A DNA stretch of 45,520 bases from an uncultured Muribaculaceae bacterium (GCA_910577465.1 CAJTMM010000021.1:1-45520); one strand, 5' to 3'. Counted from the first letter of the stretch, positions 7,644 to 16,094 are shown. Made by a program: numbers and translations. Notes: generated from the letters alone by a model not told the origin.

Positions 7644-8924
7644 ATGGAAAAGGTTTCATTGGACACTATATGTGTGCAGGGTGGATGGCAGCCAAAGAAT
7701 GGCGAGCCACGTCAAATACCAATTATACAGAGTACTACGTTCAAATATGAGAACACTGAGGAAATGGCTCAGCTCTTTGATTTGGAAAAATCAGGTTACT
7801 TCTACACCAGATTGCAAAACCCGACAAATGATGCTGTAGCTGCCAAGATAGCCGCTCTTGAGGGCGGTGCCGCGGCTGTGTTGACATCCAGTGGACAGGC
7901 TGCTAATTTCTATGCCGTGTTCAATATATGTGAAGCCGGATCTCACATTATTGCGTCCAACGAGATATATGGAGGTACCTATAATCTGTTTGGTGTTACA
8001 TTGCCTAAACTGGGAATCGAATGTACGTTTGTATCGCCCGATGCCACTGACGATGAGATTTTAGCAGCTGTGCGCCCCAATACCCGGGCGTTTTTTGGAG
8101 AAACGATATCTAATCCCGGGTGTCGCGTGTTTGATATTGAACGTTTTGCGCGGTTGGCACATAGCGTCGGTGTCCCCCTCATCGTGGACAATACATTTGC
8201 CACACCGATTAATTGCCGTCCGTTGGAATGGGGTGCGGATATCGTTACTCATTCTACTACTAAGTATATGGATGGTCATGCCACGCAGGTAGGTGGAGCG
8301 GTGATTGATGGTGGTAAATTTGGCTGGGACGCTCATTCCGATAAATTCCCCGGACTTACAACACCGGATGCATCCTATCATGGATTGACATACACCAAAG
8401 CCTTTGGCAGCATGGCTTATGCAGTAAAACTTACGGCTCAGCTCATGCGTGATTTGGGATCGACACCAAGTCCTCAGAATTCGTTTCTTTTAAATTTGGG
8501 ATTGGAAACACTGCATCTGCGTGTGCCGCGTCATTGTGATAACGCGCTGAAGGTGGCACGATATCTTAGTGCCGATTCCCGTGTGGCATGGGTCAATTAT
8601 TGCGGGTTGACTGATAATAGGGATTATGCCATGGCACAGAAGTATTTGCCAAATGGTTCGTGCGGAGTCCTGTCGTTTGGATTGAAAGGAGACAGAGCCA
8701 CGGCGGTCAAATTCATGGATTCATTACGATTGATATCGATTGCAACACATGTTGCCGATGCCCGTAGTTGTGTGCTTCATCCTGCCAGCCATACTCATAG
8801 GCAACTATCAGAAGAGCAATTGAAGGAAGCCGGAATAGCTCCGGACTTAATCAGATTATCTGTGGGTATTGAGAATTCCGATGATATCATAGCTGATATC
8901 GAGCAGGCTTTGGATAAAATTTGA
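7644..8924 (+). CDS. metY: O-acetylhomoserine aminocarboxypropyltransferase (sulfhydrylase)
   Basis: A 426-residue Cys/Met-metabolism PLP enzyme of MetY length. It makes homocysteine (or methionine) from O-acetylhomoserine and sulfide (or methanethiol), in the cytoplasm. Visible landmarks: FYTRLQNPTNDA near the N-terminus, the cofactor Asp182 in LIVDNTFATP, the PLP lysine K207 in THSTTKYMDGH, and SVGIENSDDIIADI near the C-terminus. The N-terminus CVQGGW-PKNGEPRQIPI is typical of MetY rather than MetB/MetC, which are shorter (about 380-400). It has its own promoter and diverges from an operon that ends in a MalY-like C-S lyase. A strong terminator follows. High confidence in function. Confidence 0.93.
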   Translation: MEKVSLDTICVQGGWQPKNGEPRQIPIIQSTTFKYENTEEMAQLFDLEKSGYFYTRLQNPTNDAVAAKIAALEGGAAAVLTSSGQAANFYAVFNICEAGSHIIASNEIYGGTYNLFGVTLPKLGIECTFVSPDATDDEILAAVRPNTRAFFGETISNPGCRVFDIERFARLAHSVGVPLIVDNTFATPINCRPLEWGADIVTHSTTKYMDGHATQVGGAVIDGGKFGWDAHSDKFPGLTTPDASYHGLTYTKAFGSMAYAVKLTAQLMRDLGSTPSPQNSFLLNLGLETLHLRVPRHCDNALKVARYLSADSRVAWVNYCGLTDNRDYAMAQKYLPNGSCGVLSFGLKGDRATAVKFMDSLRLISIATHVADARSCVLHPASHTHRQLSEEQLKEAGIAPDLIRLSVGIENSDDIIADIEQALDKI

Positions 8925-8955
8925 CGTATAAATTAACGCAAGGTTACATATATGG

Positions 8956-8992
8956 CAAACGGCAGTTTACGATTGAGGTAAACTGCCGTTTG
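8956..8992. terminator. Bidirectional terminator between metY and the OmpA gene
   Basis: A perfect 15-bp inverted repeat, CAAACGGCAGTTTAC and GTAAACTGCCGTTTG, with a 7-nt loop. It lies between two convergent genes and would serve both strands. Confidence 0.85.
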
Positions 8993-9021
8993 TTATAGGG
9001 TATTATCGGTGGATAATATGA

Positions 9022-9729
9022 TTATTTCATTGATAGGGTGCCGTTTTCGGCTTGCTGTATCATCTGCTGGTTGGCTGAGATGTATATTTCTACACGGCGA
9101 TTCTGAGCGCGTCCTTCCGGAGTGTCGTTGGATGCTATGTAGTCGGCCATCGGTATGCCTTGGGCTGTGATTCGCGATGCTGCCACACCGCTGTTGATGA
9201 GATATGTGCGCACAGCATCGGCACGTCCGGTGGATACACGTTCGTTTACCTGATAGCCACCTGTATTATCGGTATAACCGAATATTTGTACGTTGGTTTC
9301 GGGATTGTTATTGAGCGATGCTGCAAATTGAGTGAGGTCGTGACGTGCTTCGGTGTTGAGAGAAGTACCATTGGTGGGGAACAGGATGCCACCGTTGAAT
9401 GTGACCTTGATGGCTTGCAATCCGTTTTGGTCTTTTACGGTCTCGACTTCAGCCTTATCGGCAAGTTGCTGTTGGAGCTCCTGTTTCTGTTTGTCCATTT
9501 TGCGGCCAATTAGAGCTCCGGCGCCACCACCGACTGCCGCGCCTATAGCTGCACCAATACCGGCACCTTTGCCGCCGCCGATAAGGGCTCCGATACCGGC
9601 ACCTAAAGCGGTACCGCCACCGCCCCCAATCAATGCTCCCTTGCCAGTATTGGTCATGCTGTTACATCCGGCGGAACCCAAAAGGCATAATGTCAATGCG
9701 CTTATGGTGAAGATTCTTGATTTTTTCAT
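9022..9729 (-). CDS. OmpA-family lipoprotein with glycine zipper
   Basis: A 235-residue outer-membrane lipoprotein. A signal peptide ends in the lipobox LLGSAGC (Cys22). Residues about 30-75 are a glycine-zipper region (ALIGGGGGTALGAGIG and repeats), then a short coiled coil (KMDKQKQELQQQLADKAEVE). Residues about 110-225 are the OmpA C-terminal peptidoglycan-binding domain, with IFGYTDNTGGYQVNERVSTGRAD and the conserved NRRVEIYI. The glycine-zipper plus OmpA layout is that of YiaD-like proteins, which tether the outer membrane to peptidoglycan. Monocistronic, with a leader of about 60 nt and two candidate -7 boxes. Confidence 0.9.
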   Translation of the reverse strand: MKKSRIFTISALTLCLLGSAGCNSMTNTGKGALIGGGGGTALGAGIGALIGGGKGAGIGAAIGAAVGGGAGALIGRKMDKQKQELQQQLADKAEVETVKDQNGLQAIKVTFNGGILFPTNGTSLNTEARHDLTQFAASLNNNPETNVQIFGYTDNTGGYQVNERVSTGRADAVRTYLINSGVAASRITAQGIPMADYIASNDTPEGRAQNRRVEIYISANQQMIQQAENGTLSMK

Positions 9730-9796
9730 TTTGGTTATGTTTTAATGTTAAAAAATATTCACATTATAATGTATGACTCATTCAGTTACATTAAAT

Positions 9797-9805
9797 ACAA
9801 ACATA
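9797..9805 (-). promoter_or_regulatory. Candidate -7 box for the OmpA gene
   Basis: On the minus strand the sequence is TATGTTTGT, which fits TAnnTTTG(C/T). A second match, TATTTTTGC, lies at 9832-9840 on the same strand, back to back with the plus-strand box of the next gene. Which one is used cannot be told from sequence. Confidence 0.5.
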
Positions 9806-9844
9806 GTTAATCAAATGTTTATTGAATTAATGCAAAAATATAAC

Positions 9845-9853
9845 TAAATTTGC
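9845..9853 (+). promoter_or_regulatory. -7 box for the EamA transporter gene
   Basis: The sequence TAAATTTGC is an exact TAnnTTTGC match, 22 nt before the ATG at 9876. It is separated by only 4 nt from a minus-strand -7 box (9832-9840), so the two divergent promoters nearly overlap. Confidence 0.6.
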
Positions 9854-9875
9854 AATATGCAAAATATACGCAAAT

Positions 9876-10817
9876 ATGAATAATAACGGAATATTTAGAA
9901 ATCGAATACACCCACGCGGTTCAAATCTGATGTATCACTTGGGAGCCCTTATTGCAGTGACTGCGTGGGGGATATCCTTTATCAACACAAAGATTTTGCT
10001 TCAGCTTGGATTGAGTGCTGTGGAGGTATATGTGTATCGTTTCGTTATTGCATATATATGCGTGTTTTTAATATGTCCGCGACCGTTTTTCAGCAATTCA
10101 ATAGGAGATGAGGTTAAATTCATGCTGTGCGGCATTTGTGGTAATTCAATCTATTTCATAGCTGAGAATACCGCTGTAAATTACACTCTTGTGACAAATG
10201 TCTCGTTGATAGTGACTACGGCGCCATTAATTACGGCGATGTTGATAGGGCTGATATATAAGGGTGAAAGGCCGAGCCGCGGATTCTTGACCGGTTCAAT
10301 GATAGCCTTCATAGGGGTAGCGTTTGTGATATTCAATAGCAGTTTCGTTGTGAAGGTGAAGCCGTTTGGGGATATGCTTGCGTTGCTTGCGGCGGTGTGT
10401 TGGGCAGTTTACTCGATATTGTTGCGCCCGCTGAATGCTGTGTACGGAGTCTGGTTCATAACACGTAAGACATTCTTTTACGGTATTCTCACATCGCTGC
10501 CGTTTCTTGCAGTAGAACCTCACTTGATATCGTTGGAGCAACTTATGGATCCACGCGTATTGGGTAATCTTTGTTTCCTGGGGCTTGTGTGCTCGTTGCT
10601 TGCTTATGTGCTTTGGGCGCAATCCATCAAACGATTGGGCGTGGTTAAAGCCGGGAATTATTTGTATATAAGCCCTATAGTTACACTATTTGCATCGATG
10701 CTACTGCTCCATGAAAATGTTTCGATAGTGGGTTATATCGGTTGTGCGTTGATATTGGTCGGCGTTATTCTGAGTGAGAAGTTGAGTTCTCGCGGTAAGG
10801 TTTCGGCTACGCGTTAG
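9876..10817 (+). CDS. EamA/DMT-superfamily transporter
   Basis: A 313-residue inner-membrane protein with about ten hydrophobic segments in two EamA halves, the usual size for drug/metabolite transporters that export amino acids or other small metabolites. Landmarks: GALIAVTAWGISFINTKI in segment 1, the loop VEVYVYRFVIAYICV, the end of half one (SRGFLTGSMIAFIGVAFVIF), and AALLAAVCWAVYSIL opening half two, with SPIVTLFASMLLLHE near the end. The ATG at 9876 suits the promoter; an internal ATG at 9930 (MYHLGALIAV) would remove 18 basic hydrophilic residues. Substrate unknown. It ends 9 nt before the convergent AlkD-like gene. Confidence 0.9.
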   Translation: MNNNGIFRNRIHPRGSNLMYHLGALIAVTAWGISFINTKILLQLGLSAVEVYVYRFVIAYICVFLICPRPFFSNSIGDEVKFMLCGICGNSIYFIAENTAVNYTLVTNVSLIVTTAPLITAMLIGLIYKGERPSRGFLTGSMIAFIGVAFVIFNSSFVVKVKPFGDMLALLAAVCWAVYSILLRPLNAVYGVWFITRKTFFYGILTSLPFLAVEPHLISLEQLMDPRVLGNLCFLGLVCSLLAYVLWAQSIKRLGVVKAGNYLYISPIVTLFASMLLLHENVSIVGYIGCALILVGVILSEKLSSRGKVSATR

Positions 10818-10826
10818 CTTTGCGTA

Positions 10827-11375
10827 TCATTCTTCGTTAAGAAACTCTATTTCATCAATAATCTGTCGTGCGCAGCCTATGGTCATCGGGTTATTGCGCT
10901 TGTATTCATTACGAGCCATAGACAGTATCTCTTCCTGATTGGATGACAAGAAATGCCATAATATACGCATGGCTGCATAGTGCTTCATATCGCACATTCC
11001 GTCTGCCATAAGCCGTTTCGCTAAATCATAGGCATAGGGCAGGTTTCTCAATAGTCTGTGGCACAGGATGTCAGTGGTTTCTACGGCAGGGGATTCCTCG
11101 ACCCATTTTTCAGCCTCCTCCATAGCCATAGATTCCGTAGGCATAATCATTGGAGCCATAAGCATGCTTTCGCGCGTGCTGTTGTTGGCCCATAAACGCC
11201 GCGCAAGGTCTTCGTTTTTACCTGTCTCCAAGGCGATATCGGAAATTTGCGGTAGGTTTAGTCCAAAGATTATTTTATAAGGGGAGCCGGCTTTTCGCAG
11301 GGTGTCGGCTATGACGCCATTGCGCATTGCAAAAAAGCGACGTTTCACCAATTGTAGTTCATTGAATTGTTCCAT
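10827..11375 (-). CDS. AlkD-like DNA alkylation repair family protein
   Basis: A 182-residue all-helical protein of the AlkD/HEAT-like DNA alkylation repair family, shorter than classical AlkD (about 220-240). Landmarks: RRFFAMRNGVIADTLRKAG near the N-terminus and DLARRLWANNSTRESMLMAP, the family's Trp-helix motif. AlkD enzymes excise bulky or cationic alkylated bases, but activity is not proven by this match and many short Bacteroidales members are uncharacterised. I chose the ATG at 11375: the frame continues to a TTG at 11414 but crosses the -7 box at 11383-11391. With that box the mRNA would be almost leaderless. Confidence 0.78.
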   Translation of the reverse strand: MEQFNELQLVKRRFFAMRNGVIADTLRKAGSPYKIIFGLNLPQISDIALETGKNEDLARRLWANNSTRESMLMAPMIMPTESMAMEEAEKWVEESPAVETTDILCHRLLRNLPYAYDLAKRLMADGMCDMKHYAAMRILWHFLSSNQEEILSMARNEYKRNNPMTIGCARQIIDEIEFLNEE

Positions 11376-11382
11376 ATCAAGT

Positions 11383-11391
11383 GCAAAGATA
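11383..11391 (-). promoter_or_regulatory. -7 box for the AlkD-like gene
   Basis: On the minus strand the sequence is TATCTTTGC, an exact TAnnTTTGC match ending 7 nt before the ATG at 11375. It implies a transcription start at or next to the start codon. Confidence 0.6.
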
Positions 11392-11442
11392 GCTATTATG
11401 TGGCGTATGGTCAAAGTACTTGCATAATTGCGCTAAACCATT

Positions 11443-11451
11443 TACCTTTGC
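11443..11451 (+). promoter_or_regulatory. -7 box for the LysM/PBP1 gene
   Basis: The sequence TACCTTTGC is an exact TAnnTTTGC match, 25 nt before the ATG at 11477. Confidence 0.65.
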
Positions 11452-11476
11452 ATAAGGTATAATTATTCCTGATTAA

Positions 11477-13450
11477 ATGACGTTATCTATTAGAAAATGC
11501 TTGATAGCCATTATGATGGCTGCGTCGGTAGCCGTATCGGCAGCCGAGTCTATCACGGATCTGCCCACAAAGACCGTCAATGGCAAAACATATTACTATT
11601 ATGAGGTGCAGCCTAAGGAATCTGTGTATTCACTGTGCCGCCGATTCAATATATCTAAAGAAGAATTGCTGAGATATAATCCGTCGGTATCCGATGGATT
11701 GAAGGCAGGACAGGATTTACTGTTTCCATATAGTACTTCCGTCAATGAGTCATCCGTTACCACATCTGGAGTAAATACTACTGCATCGGTTCGGACCTAT
11801 GAGGTACAGAAGGGTGATACCGGTTATGGTATAAGTCGCAAGTTTAATATCAGTCTCGATGATTTTTATGCTTGGAATCCTGATGCGAAAGATGGCGTTA
11901 GGACCGGGCAAACTGTTGTTGTATCATCGTCCGTTCCTGCTTCGTCGATACAGGCTGTAAATACTACACCTATGGTTGCCAATGGAACACGCACGCATGT
12001 TATAGGGGATCATGAGACATTGTATAAAATCGCGCAGGACAATGGCATAACGGTTGGTGATATTTTGGCCTTGAATCCGTCGCTTGATGCTGCGTATTAC
12101 CAATCCGGAACCACCATATTGCTCCCATCGGTTCAAGATAATGCCTTAGACGCCGGCACATCTATGCCATTGACCTCTGTTATACCTAATGGCAATATAT
12201 ATATAGCAAAAGAATACGATACATTTTATTCTGTGGCAACCAGTCATGGTATAAGTGTTGAGCAATTACAGGCCGCCAATCCGAATGTGGATATGATACA
12301 GGCAGGCATGGAAATAATCATACCGCAGGCTTGCGCTGAGCAGGGGACTACCCCTGAGCTACTTGCCAAAGAGACGGGCGATACCTTGACTGTGGCGATA
12401 GCCCTTCCGCTAATGTTATCGCAGCAGCAACGCACCAAGCAGGCGCAATTATATCTCGAATTTTATAAGGGATTCCTTTTGGCGGTAGATAGCCTAAGGA
12501 ACATAGGGAAGCCACTGCGCATCCTGACTTATGATACCCAGGGGTCAATGTTGGGCGCATCACAGGTGCTTACCGACCCCATGCTGGCTACTGCGAAAGT
12601 TATAATTGCTCCCGAGCAGCCCGATCAACTGACAATGTTTGCCGATTATGGGCGCCGTAACAATATCAATGTGCTCAATCTGTTTGTGGTGAAGAATGAT
12701 GCATATCTCAGCAATCCTAATGTGATGCATGCCAATATTCCTCATGATGCCATGTATTCTAAGGCTATAGATTATTTTGTAGCCAATGCTTACGGATATA
12801 CCCCCGTGATACTTTCGAGAAATGAAGGCGCCCGCGACAAACAGGAGTTTGTGGATAAACTCAAGGCCAGGTTGCAATCGGATGGCAAAGAATACCTTGA
12901 GATAAATTATACAGGAGAACTCACGCCGGCGCAACTCGCTCAGCTTGAGCCTGCACGTGGGTATGTGTTCATTCCGGTGTCATCGAAACATGATGAATTT
13001 ACCAAGGCTACCGCCGCGATACTTGAGCTGAATAAGGAAAATACGTATAATGACCGTTTCCGTCTATGGGGATATCCTGAATGGTTGACTTTCCGCGGCG
13101 ATTTGTTGACCAATATGCATGACTTAAATACGTATATTTTCTCGCGTTTCTATACAGGGGTCGACGACTATGCCACTAAGGAGATTGATGGTAGATTCAC
13201 CGAGTGGTATGGTGGGAAAATGGCTGCCGCTGTGCCTAATCAAGGTGTGTTTGGTTTTGATACAGGTATGTTCCTTATTAAGGCTTTGAATGCCAATGAT
13301 GGTGATTTCAGTCGTTTCACGCCATCCTATGATGGGGTGCAGAATGGCTTCAATTTCATAAATGCCGCACCCGGAGGCGGTTGGATTAATGATGAAATGT
13401 ACATAATCCATTACACTCCGGCAAAAACAGTCAATAAAATGGGACTTTGA
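11477..13450 (+). CDS. LysM-repeat and PBP1-like periplasmic protein
   Basis: A 657-residue exported protein. Residues 1-23 are a signal peptide ending in AVSAAES. Four LysM peptidoglycan-binding repeats follow at about 41-83, 107-151, 174-217 and 238-282, each with the pattern Y-V/I-x-D/E-T-x-Y-x-I/V-A-x(3)-G/N-I-S and a final NP-x(5)-G-x-x-I-x-x-P. From about 305 to 600 is a type-1 periplasmic-binding-protein-like domain (TVAIALPLML, FYKGFLLAVDSL, VIIAPEQPDQ, GYVFIPVSSKHDE), like the C-terminal region of Bacteroidetes PBP1/LysM proteins. The layout suggests an envelope factor coupling peptidoglycan to a regulatory or sensing domain. Four nt separate it from the barrel gene downstream, so they form an operon. 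Confidence 0.88.
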   Translation: MTLSIRKCLIAIMMAASVAVSAAESITDLPTKTVNGKTYYYYEVQPKESVYSLCRRFNISKEELLRYNPSVSDGLKAGQDLLFPYSTSVNESSVTTSGVNTTASVRTYEVQKGDTGYGISRKFNISLDDFYAWNPDAKDGVRTGQTVVVSSSVPASSIQAVNTTPMVANGTRTHVIGDHETLYKIAQDNGITVGDILALNPSLDAAYYQSGTTILLPSVQDNALDAGTSMPLTSVIPNGNIYIAKEYDTFYSVATSHGISVEQLQAANPNVDMIQAGMEIIIPQACAEQGTTPELLAKETGDTLTVAIALPLMLSQQQRTKQAQLYLEFYKGFLLAVDSLRNIGKPLRILTYDTQGSMLGASQVLTDPMLATAKVIIAPEQPDQLTMFADYGRRNNINVLNLFVVKNDAYLSNPNVMHANIPHDAMYSKAIDYFVANAYGYTPVILSRNEGARDKQEFVDKLKARLQSDGKEYLEINYTGELTPAQLAQLEPARGYVFIPVSSKHDEFTKATAAILELNKENTYNDRFRLWGYPEWLTFRGDLLTNMHDLNTYIFSRFYTGVDDYATKEIDGRFTEWYGGKMAAAVPNQGVFGFDTGMFLIKALNANDGDFSRFTPSYDGVQNGFNFINAAPGGGWINDEMYIIHYTPAKTVNKMGL

Positions 13451-13454
13451 TTCG

Positions 13455-14150
13455 ATGAAACATAATTCAAACAAAAGCATACTGTCAGTACTGGTTTTTA
13501 TTGCCATGACATTTTCGGCTGCCGGACAAAGGTATTATAAGCCACATTTCGCCATAGGAGGTAAAGCCGGTATGACTATGTCGGAAATGTCATTTACCCC
13601 GGGTGTGGAGCAATCTATGATTTCCGGACTGACTATGGGGGTTACGGCTCGATATACCGAAGAGAAGTTTTTTGGTCTAATAGCTGAATTGAATATTGAA
13701 CAGCGTGGATGGAAGGAAACCTTTGAGGGAACGCAGCTCAATTATGAACGTCAGCTCACATACGTGCAGTTGCCCTTGTTGACGCACATATATTTCGGTA
13801 GTGATAAGTTCAAGGGATTCGTCAATCTTGGACCGGCTGTAAGTCTGTTAATCGGAGACAATATCAGTTCAAATTTTGATTATCGCAATCCGTCGGAGGT
13901 GGAGGGTTTTCCGGAAGAGAATCGTCATGTCAACCAAATGAGCATGGACATAAAAAATAAATTCGATTATGGAATCCTTGGAGGAGCCGGTGTGGAACTT
14001 ACCATCAAGAAGAAGCACTCTATAATGTTGGAAGCTCGTTATTATTTTGGTTTGGGAAATGTATTCCCTTCTGCTAAAAAAGATGAATTTTCAGCATCAC
14101 GCGGCACCTCCATACAGGTCACTCTGGGCTACATGTTCCACATTAAATAG
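13455..14150 (+). CDS. PorT-like outer-membrane beta-barrel protein
   Basis: A 231-residue protein with a signal peptide (IALSVLVF-type core ending FSAAGQ) followed by alternating amphipathic strands typical of the OMP_b-brl_2 / PorT family: FAIGGKAGMTMSEM, MGVTARYTEE, LIAELNIEQRGW, LTYVQLPLLTHIYFG, FVNLGPAVSLLI, YGILGGAGVELTIKKKHSIM, and a final strand IQVTLGYMFHIK ending in a basic residue. These small 8-stranded barrels sit in the outer membrane; individual functions are mostly unknown. It follows the LysM/PBP1 gene by 4 nt and is probably co-transcribed, which suggests a joint envelope role. Confidence 0.85.
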   Translation: MKHNSNKSILSVLVFIAMTFSAAGQRYYKPHFAIGGKAGMTMSEMSFTPGVEQSMISGLTMGVTARYTEEKFFGLIAELNIEQRGWKETFEGTQLNYERQLTYVQLPLLTHIYFGSDKFKGFVNLGPAVSLLIGDNISSNFDYRNPSEVEGFPEENRHVNQMSMDIKNKFDYGILGGAGVELTIKKKHSIMLEARYYFGLGNVFPSAKKDEFSASRGTSIQVTLGYMFHIK

Positions 14151-14195
14151 AACATAGCGGGATTCAAAAAAATAGGGTAATTTGGCTATTCTGAT

Positions 14196-15236
14196 TTAGA
14201 TTTCTATCTTTCCGGCGGCAGTCACTATGCGAAACATAAGGTCGTGCAGCAGGTCAAATTCCGATTGCCGGCTTCCAATGCCTTTGCTTTTGACATCAAA
14301 GTCTCTGATAGCCGATATAATCTCAATGGTTTTGTAGGCATTGTAGTTGCGCATGCCCTGTTCATAGCGTGAAAGTTGGCTTTGCCATTTCATACCTAAT
14401 GCCGACATCAGTGAGCCAGGCGATTTGTCGCGGGTGAAATGAGCTATTAGCAGGTTCGAGAAATAGGAGAAAGCCGCAGCAACGGTGAGTATGGCGGGAT
14501 TGTGCTTTGGATTGCTGCGGAAATAATTGATTATAGTGAATATCTTGGCAGTGTTTTTGGCTGCTATGGCATCAACTAATTCAAAATTATTATAGTCTTT
14601 ACTGATTCCTACATTTACCTCTATGCTTTCAGGGGTAATCATGGCTCCAGGACCAAGTATTAGCGCGAGTTTGTTAATCTCGTTGTGCATCTTGGCTACA
14701 TCGGTTCCGATAAAATCCCGTAACATTGACAGTCCTTTCGGTTCGATATTTAGCCCTTTTTCCTTGATTATTCCCGATATTACAGGGTCGATATTACGCT
14801 CGGTAAGTTTCTTTGACTCAAATATCACCCCGCCATGAGCCTTGATTTGCGCTATCAGGTCTTTGCCTTTGGCTTGAGCTCCACGGCAGCATATCACAAG
14901 TACTGTGGTAGGGTTGGGGTTGGATGCGTAGACGTGTAGTTTGTTGAGTTGATCGGCACGTACTGATTGAGCTTCTTTGAGGATTACCACTTGTCGTTCT
15001 GCCATCATTGGGTAGCGGCGGCATGTCGATGCTACGAGTTCCGGTTCTACCTCCGGAGCATATAGGGTGTAAAGGTTGAAATCGCGTTCTGATTCGGGTA
15101 CGAGATTTTCAAATGCCTTGGCAAGTTCATCAATATAGTATCCTTCCTCGCCATGCAACAGGTATATAGGTGCCAGATTGCCTTTTGCTATGGCTTTGCG
15201 TATGTCGGAATAAGATGGTGCCGGGATTGCTGCCAT
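14196..15236 (-). CDS. holA: DNA polymerase III subunit delta
   Basis: A 346-residue clamp-loader subunit that opens the beta clamp in the replisome. The N-terminal domain has the typical APIYLLHGEEGYYIDELAKA, YAPEVEPELVASTCRRYPMM and RQVVILKEAQ motifs. The middle holds LNIEPKGLSMLRDFIG and the C-terminal region the conserved KISIDLL-like FELVDAIAAKNTAKIFTIIN. Length is normal for the family. The ATG at 15236 lies 20 nt from a palindromic promoter-like element shared with the divergent HsdR-N gene. This holA plus solo HsdR-N neighbourhood is one I recognise from other Bacteroidales. Confidence 0.93.
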   Translation of the reverse strand: MAAIPAPSYSDIRKAIAKGNLAPIYLLHGEEGYYIDELAKAFENLVPESERDFNLYTLYAPEVEPELVASTCRRYPMMAERQVVILKEAQSVRADQLNKLHVYASNPNPTTVLVICCRGAQAKGKDLIAQIKAHGGVIFESKKLTERNIDPVISGIIKEKGLNIEPKGLSMLRDFIGTDVAKMHNEINKLALILGPGAMITPESIEVNVGISKDYNNFELVDAIAAKNTAKIFTIINYFRSNPKHNPAILTVAAAFSYFSNLLIAHFTRDKSPGSLMSALGMKWQSQLSRYEQGMRNYNAYKTIEIISAIRDFDVKSKGIGSRQSEFDLLHDLMFRIVTAAGKIEI

Positions 15237-15256
15237 GGTAGTATTGGATTATTTTT

Positions 15257-15268
15257 CGTAAATTTACG
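15257..15268. promoter_or_regulatory. Palindromic divergent promoter element, holA / HsdR-N
   Basis: CGTAAATTTACG is a perfect 12-bp palindrome. Read on either strand it contains TAAATTTAC, one base from the -7 consensus TAnnTTTGC. It is centred between the divergent holA start (15236) and the ATG at 15316, so both genes could be started from overlapping boxes. Confidence 0.45.
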
Positions 15269-15315
15269 CATTAATTTCATCAGCAACAAATCTTTTAATC
15301 GTGGATTATTCAACT

Positions 15316-15765
15316 ATGCGACAACTCAATCTTCCGTGTGCCGACCTTAAAATTAAGGCCGATGTTTCGGGGCGGGCTGTGGTGTATGATTGTTGGCGAA
15401 GGAAATGGGTGGCATTGACTCCGGAAGAGTGGGTGCGTCAGCATTTTGCATGGATGTTGGTGCAAGACAAGGGGTACATGCCCGGGCGTATGGGCAACGA
15501 AGTGTCCATACGGCTTAATGATACAGACCGCAGGTGCGATACTGTGATTTACGACAATGAAATGCAGCCATATATGATTGTGGAATACAAAGCTCCCGAT
15601 GTGGTATTGACACAGCGTGTATTCGACCAGATAGTGCGGTACAACATGGTGCTCCATGCCCGATATCTGACAGTGAGCAACGGTCTTGTGCATTATTGCT
15701 GCGAGATAGATTATAAAAACCGGACATACCGCTTTTTACGCGATATTCCGGTTTATAATCCTTAA
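15316..15765 (+). CDS. Solo HsdR N-terminal-domain (PD-(D/E)XK nuclease-fold) protein
   Basis: A 149-residue protein made of one HSDR_N_2-type domain. The nuclease-fold core is visible: NEVSIRL (E62), RRCDTVIYD (D75), then VEYKAP with E90 and K92, and FDQIVRYNMV with a motif glutamine at 105. No helicase, HsdM or HsdS gene is near, so it is not part of a type I restriction system. Pairing with holA in Bacteroidales suggests a housekeeping DNA-repair or replication role; this is inference. I chose the ATG at 15316 (MRQLNLP) because homologues I recall start at a similar LNLP motif; a GTG at 15301 would add 5 residues. Confidence 0.82.
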   Translation: MRQLNLPCADLKIKADVSGRAVVYDCWRRKWVALTPEEWVRQHFAWMLVQDKGYMPGRMGNEVSIRLNDTDRRCDTVIYDNEMQPYMIVEYKAPDVVLTQRVFDQIVRYNMVLHARYLTVSNGLVHYCCEIDYKNRTYRFLRDIPVYNP

Positions 15766-15800
15766 ATCTATATTATTGTTTACTGTTTAAGGTGCGTGCA

Positions 15801-16094
15801 TTAGATTGTGTAGTCTATACACGCACGGTCGCCTTTATGTCCTGCAATCAGTGCTACTGCTGCTTGATGGGCCGGATGAGCTGAGTAAGTTGCTACATCT
15901 GCGAGTGTTTCAGCTTCGGCTATAAGTGTCAAATCCCAAGTCTCGGCAGGATTCTCATTTATTCCAACTTCCATACTTTTAAGTTCATCTATCTGAGCCG
16001 GAAGTGCGAGAAGTGCGCTTTTGAATGCTTCAGCCACTTCCCGGCGTTCTGCCGGTGTGCCTGTGAATTTAAATGTTACGATGTGGCGTACCAT
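15801..16094 (-). CDS. Dabb family protein (stress-responsive A/B barrel)
   Basis: A 97-residue dimeric alpha-beta barrel protein. MVRHIVTFKF at the N-terminus, the helix AFKSALLALPAQIDELKSMEVG, then WDLTLIAEAETLADVATYSAHPAHQ and the final DRACIDYTI are all family signatures; the length is typical. No catalytic assignment is possible. It begins 24 nt after the ABC-F stop, so it is probably the second gene of that operon. Dabb domains occur in stress proteins and in some enzymes; its role here is unknown. Confidence 0.9.
   Translation of the reverse strand: MVRHIVTFKFTGTPAERREVAEAFKSALLALPAQIDELKSMEVGINENPAETWDLTLIAEAETLADVATYSAHPAHQAAVALIAGHKGDRACIDYTI

Noticed and set aside
15316..15765. 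Part of a type I restriction-modification system
   Set aside because: No HsdM, HsdS or helicase part is present, and the gene is paired with holA.
15792..15826. Hairpin GTGCGTG / CACGCAC as terminator of the HsdR-N or Dabb gene
   Set aside because: The loop is long (21 nt), the 3' arm lies inside the Dabb coding region, and no T-run follows.
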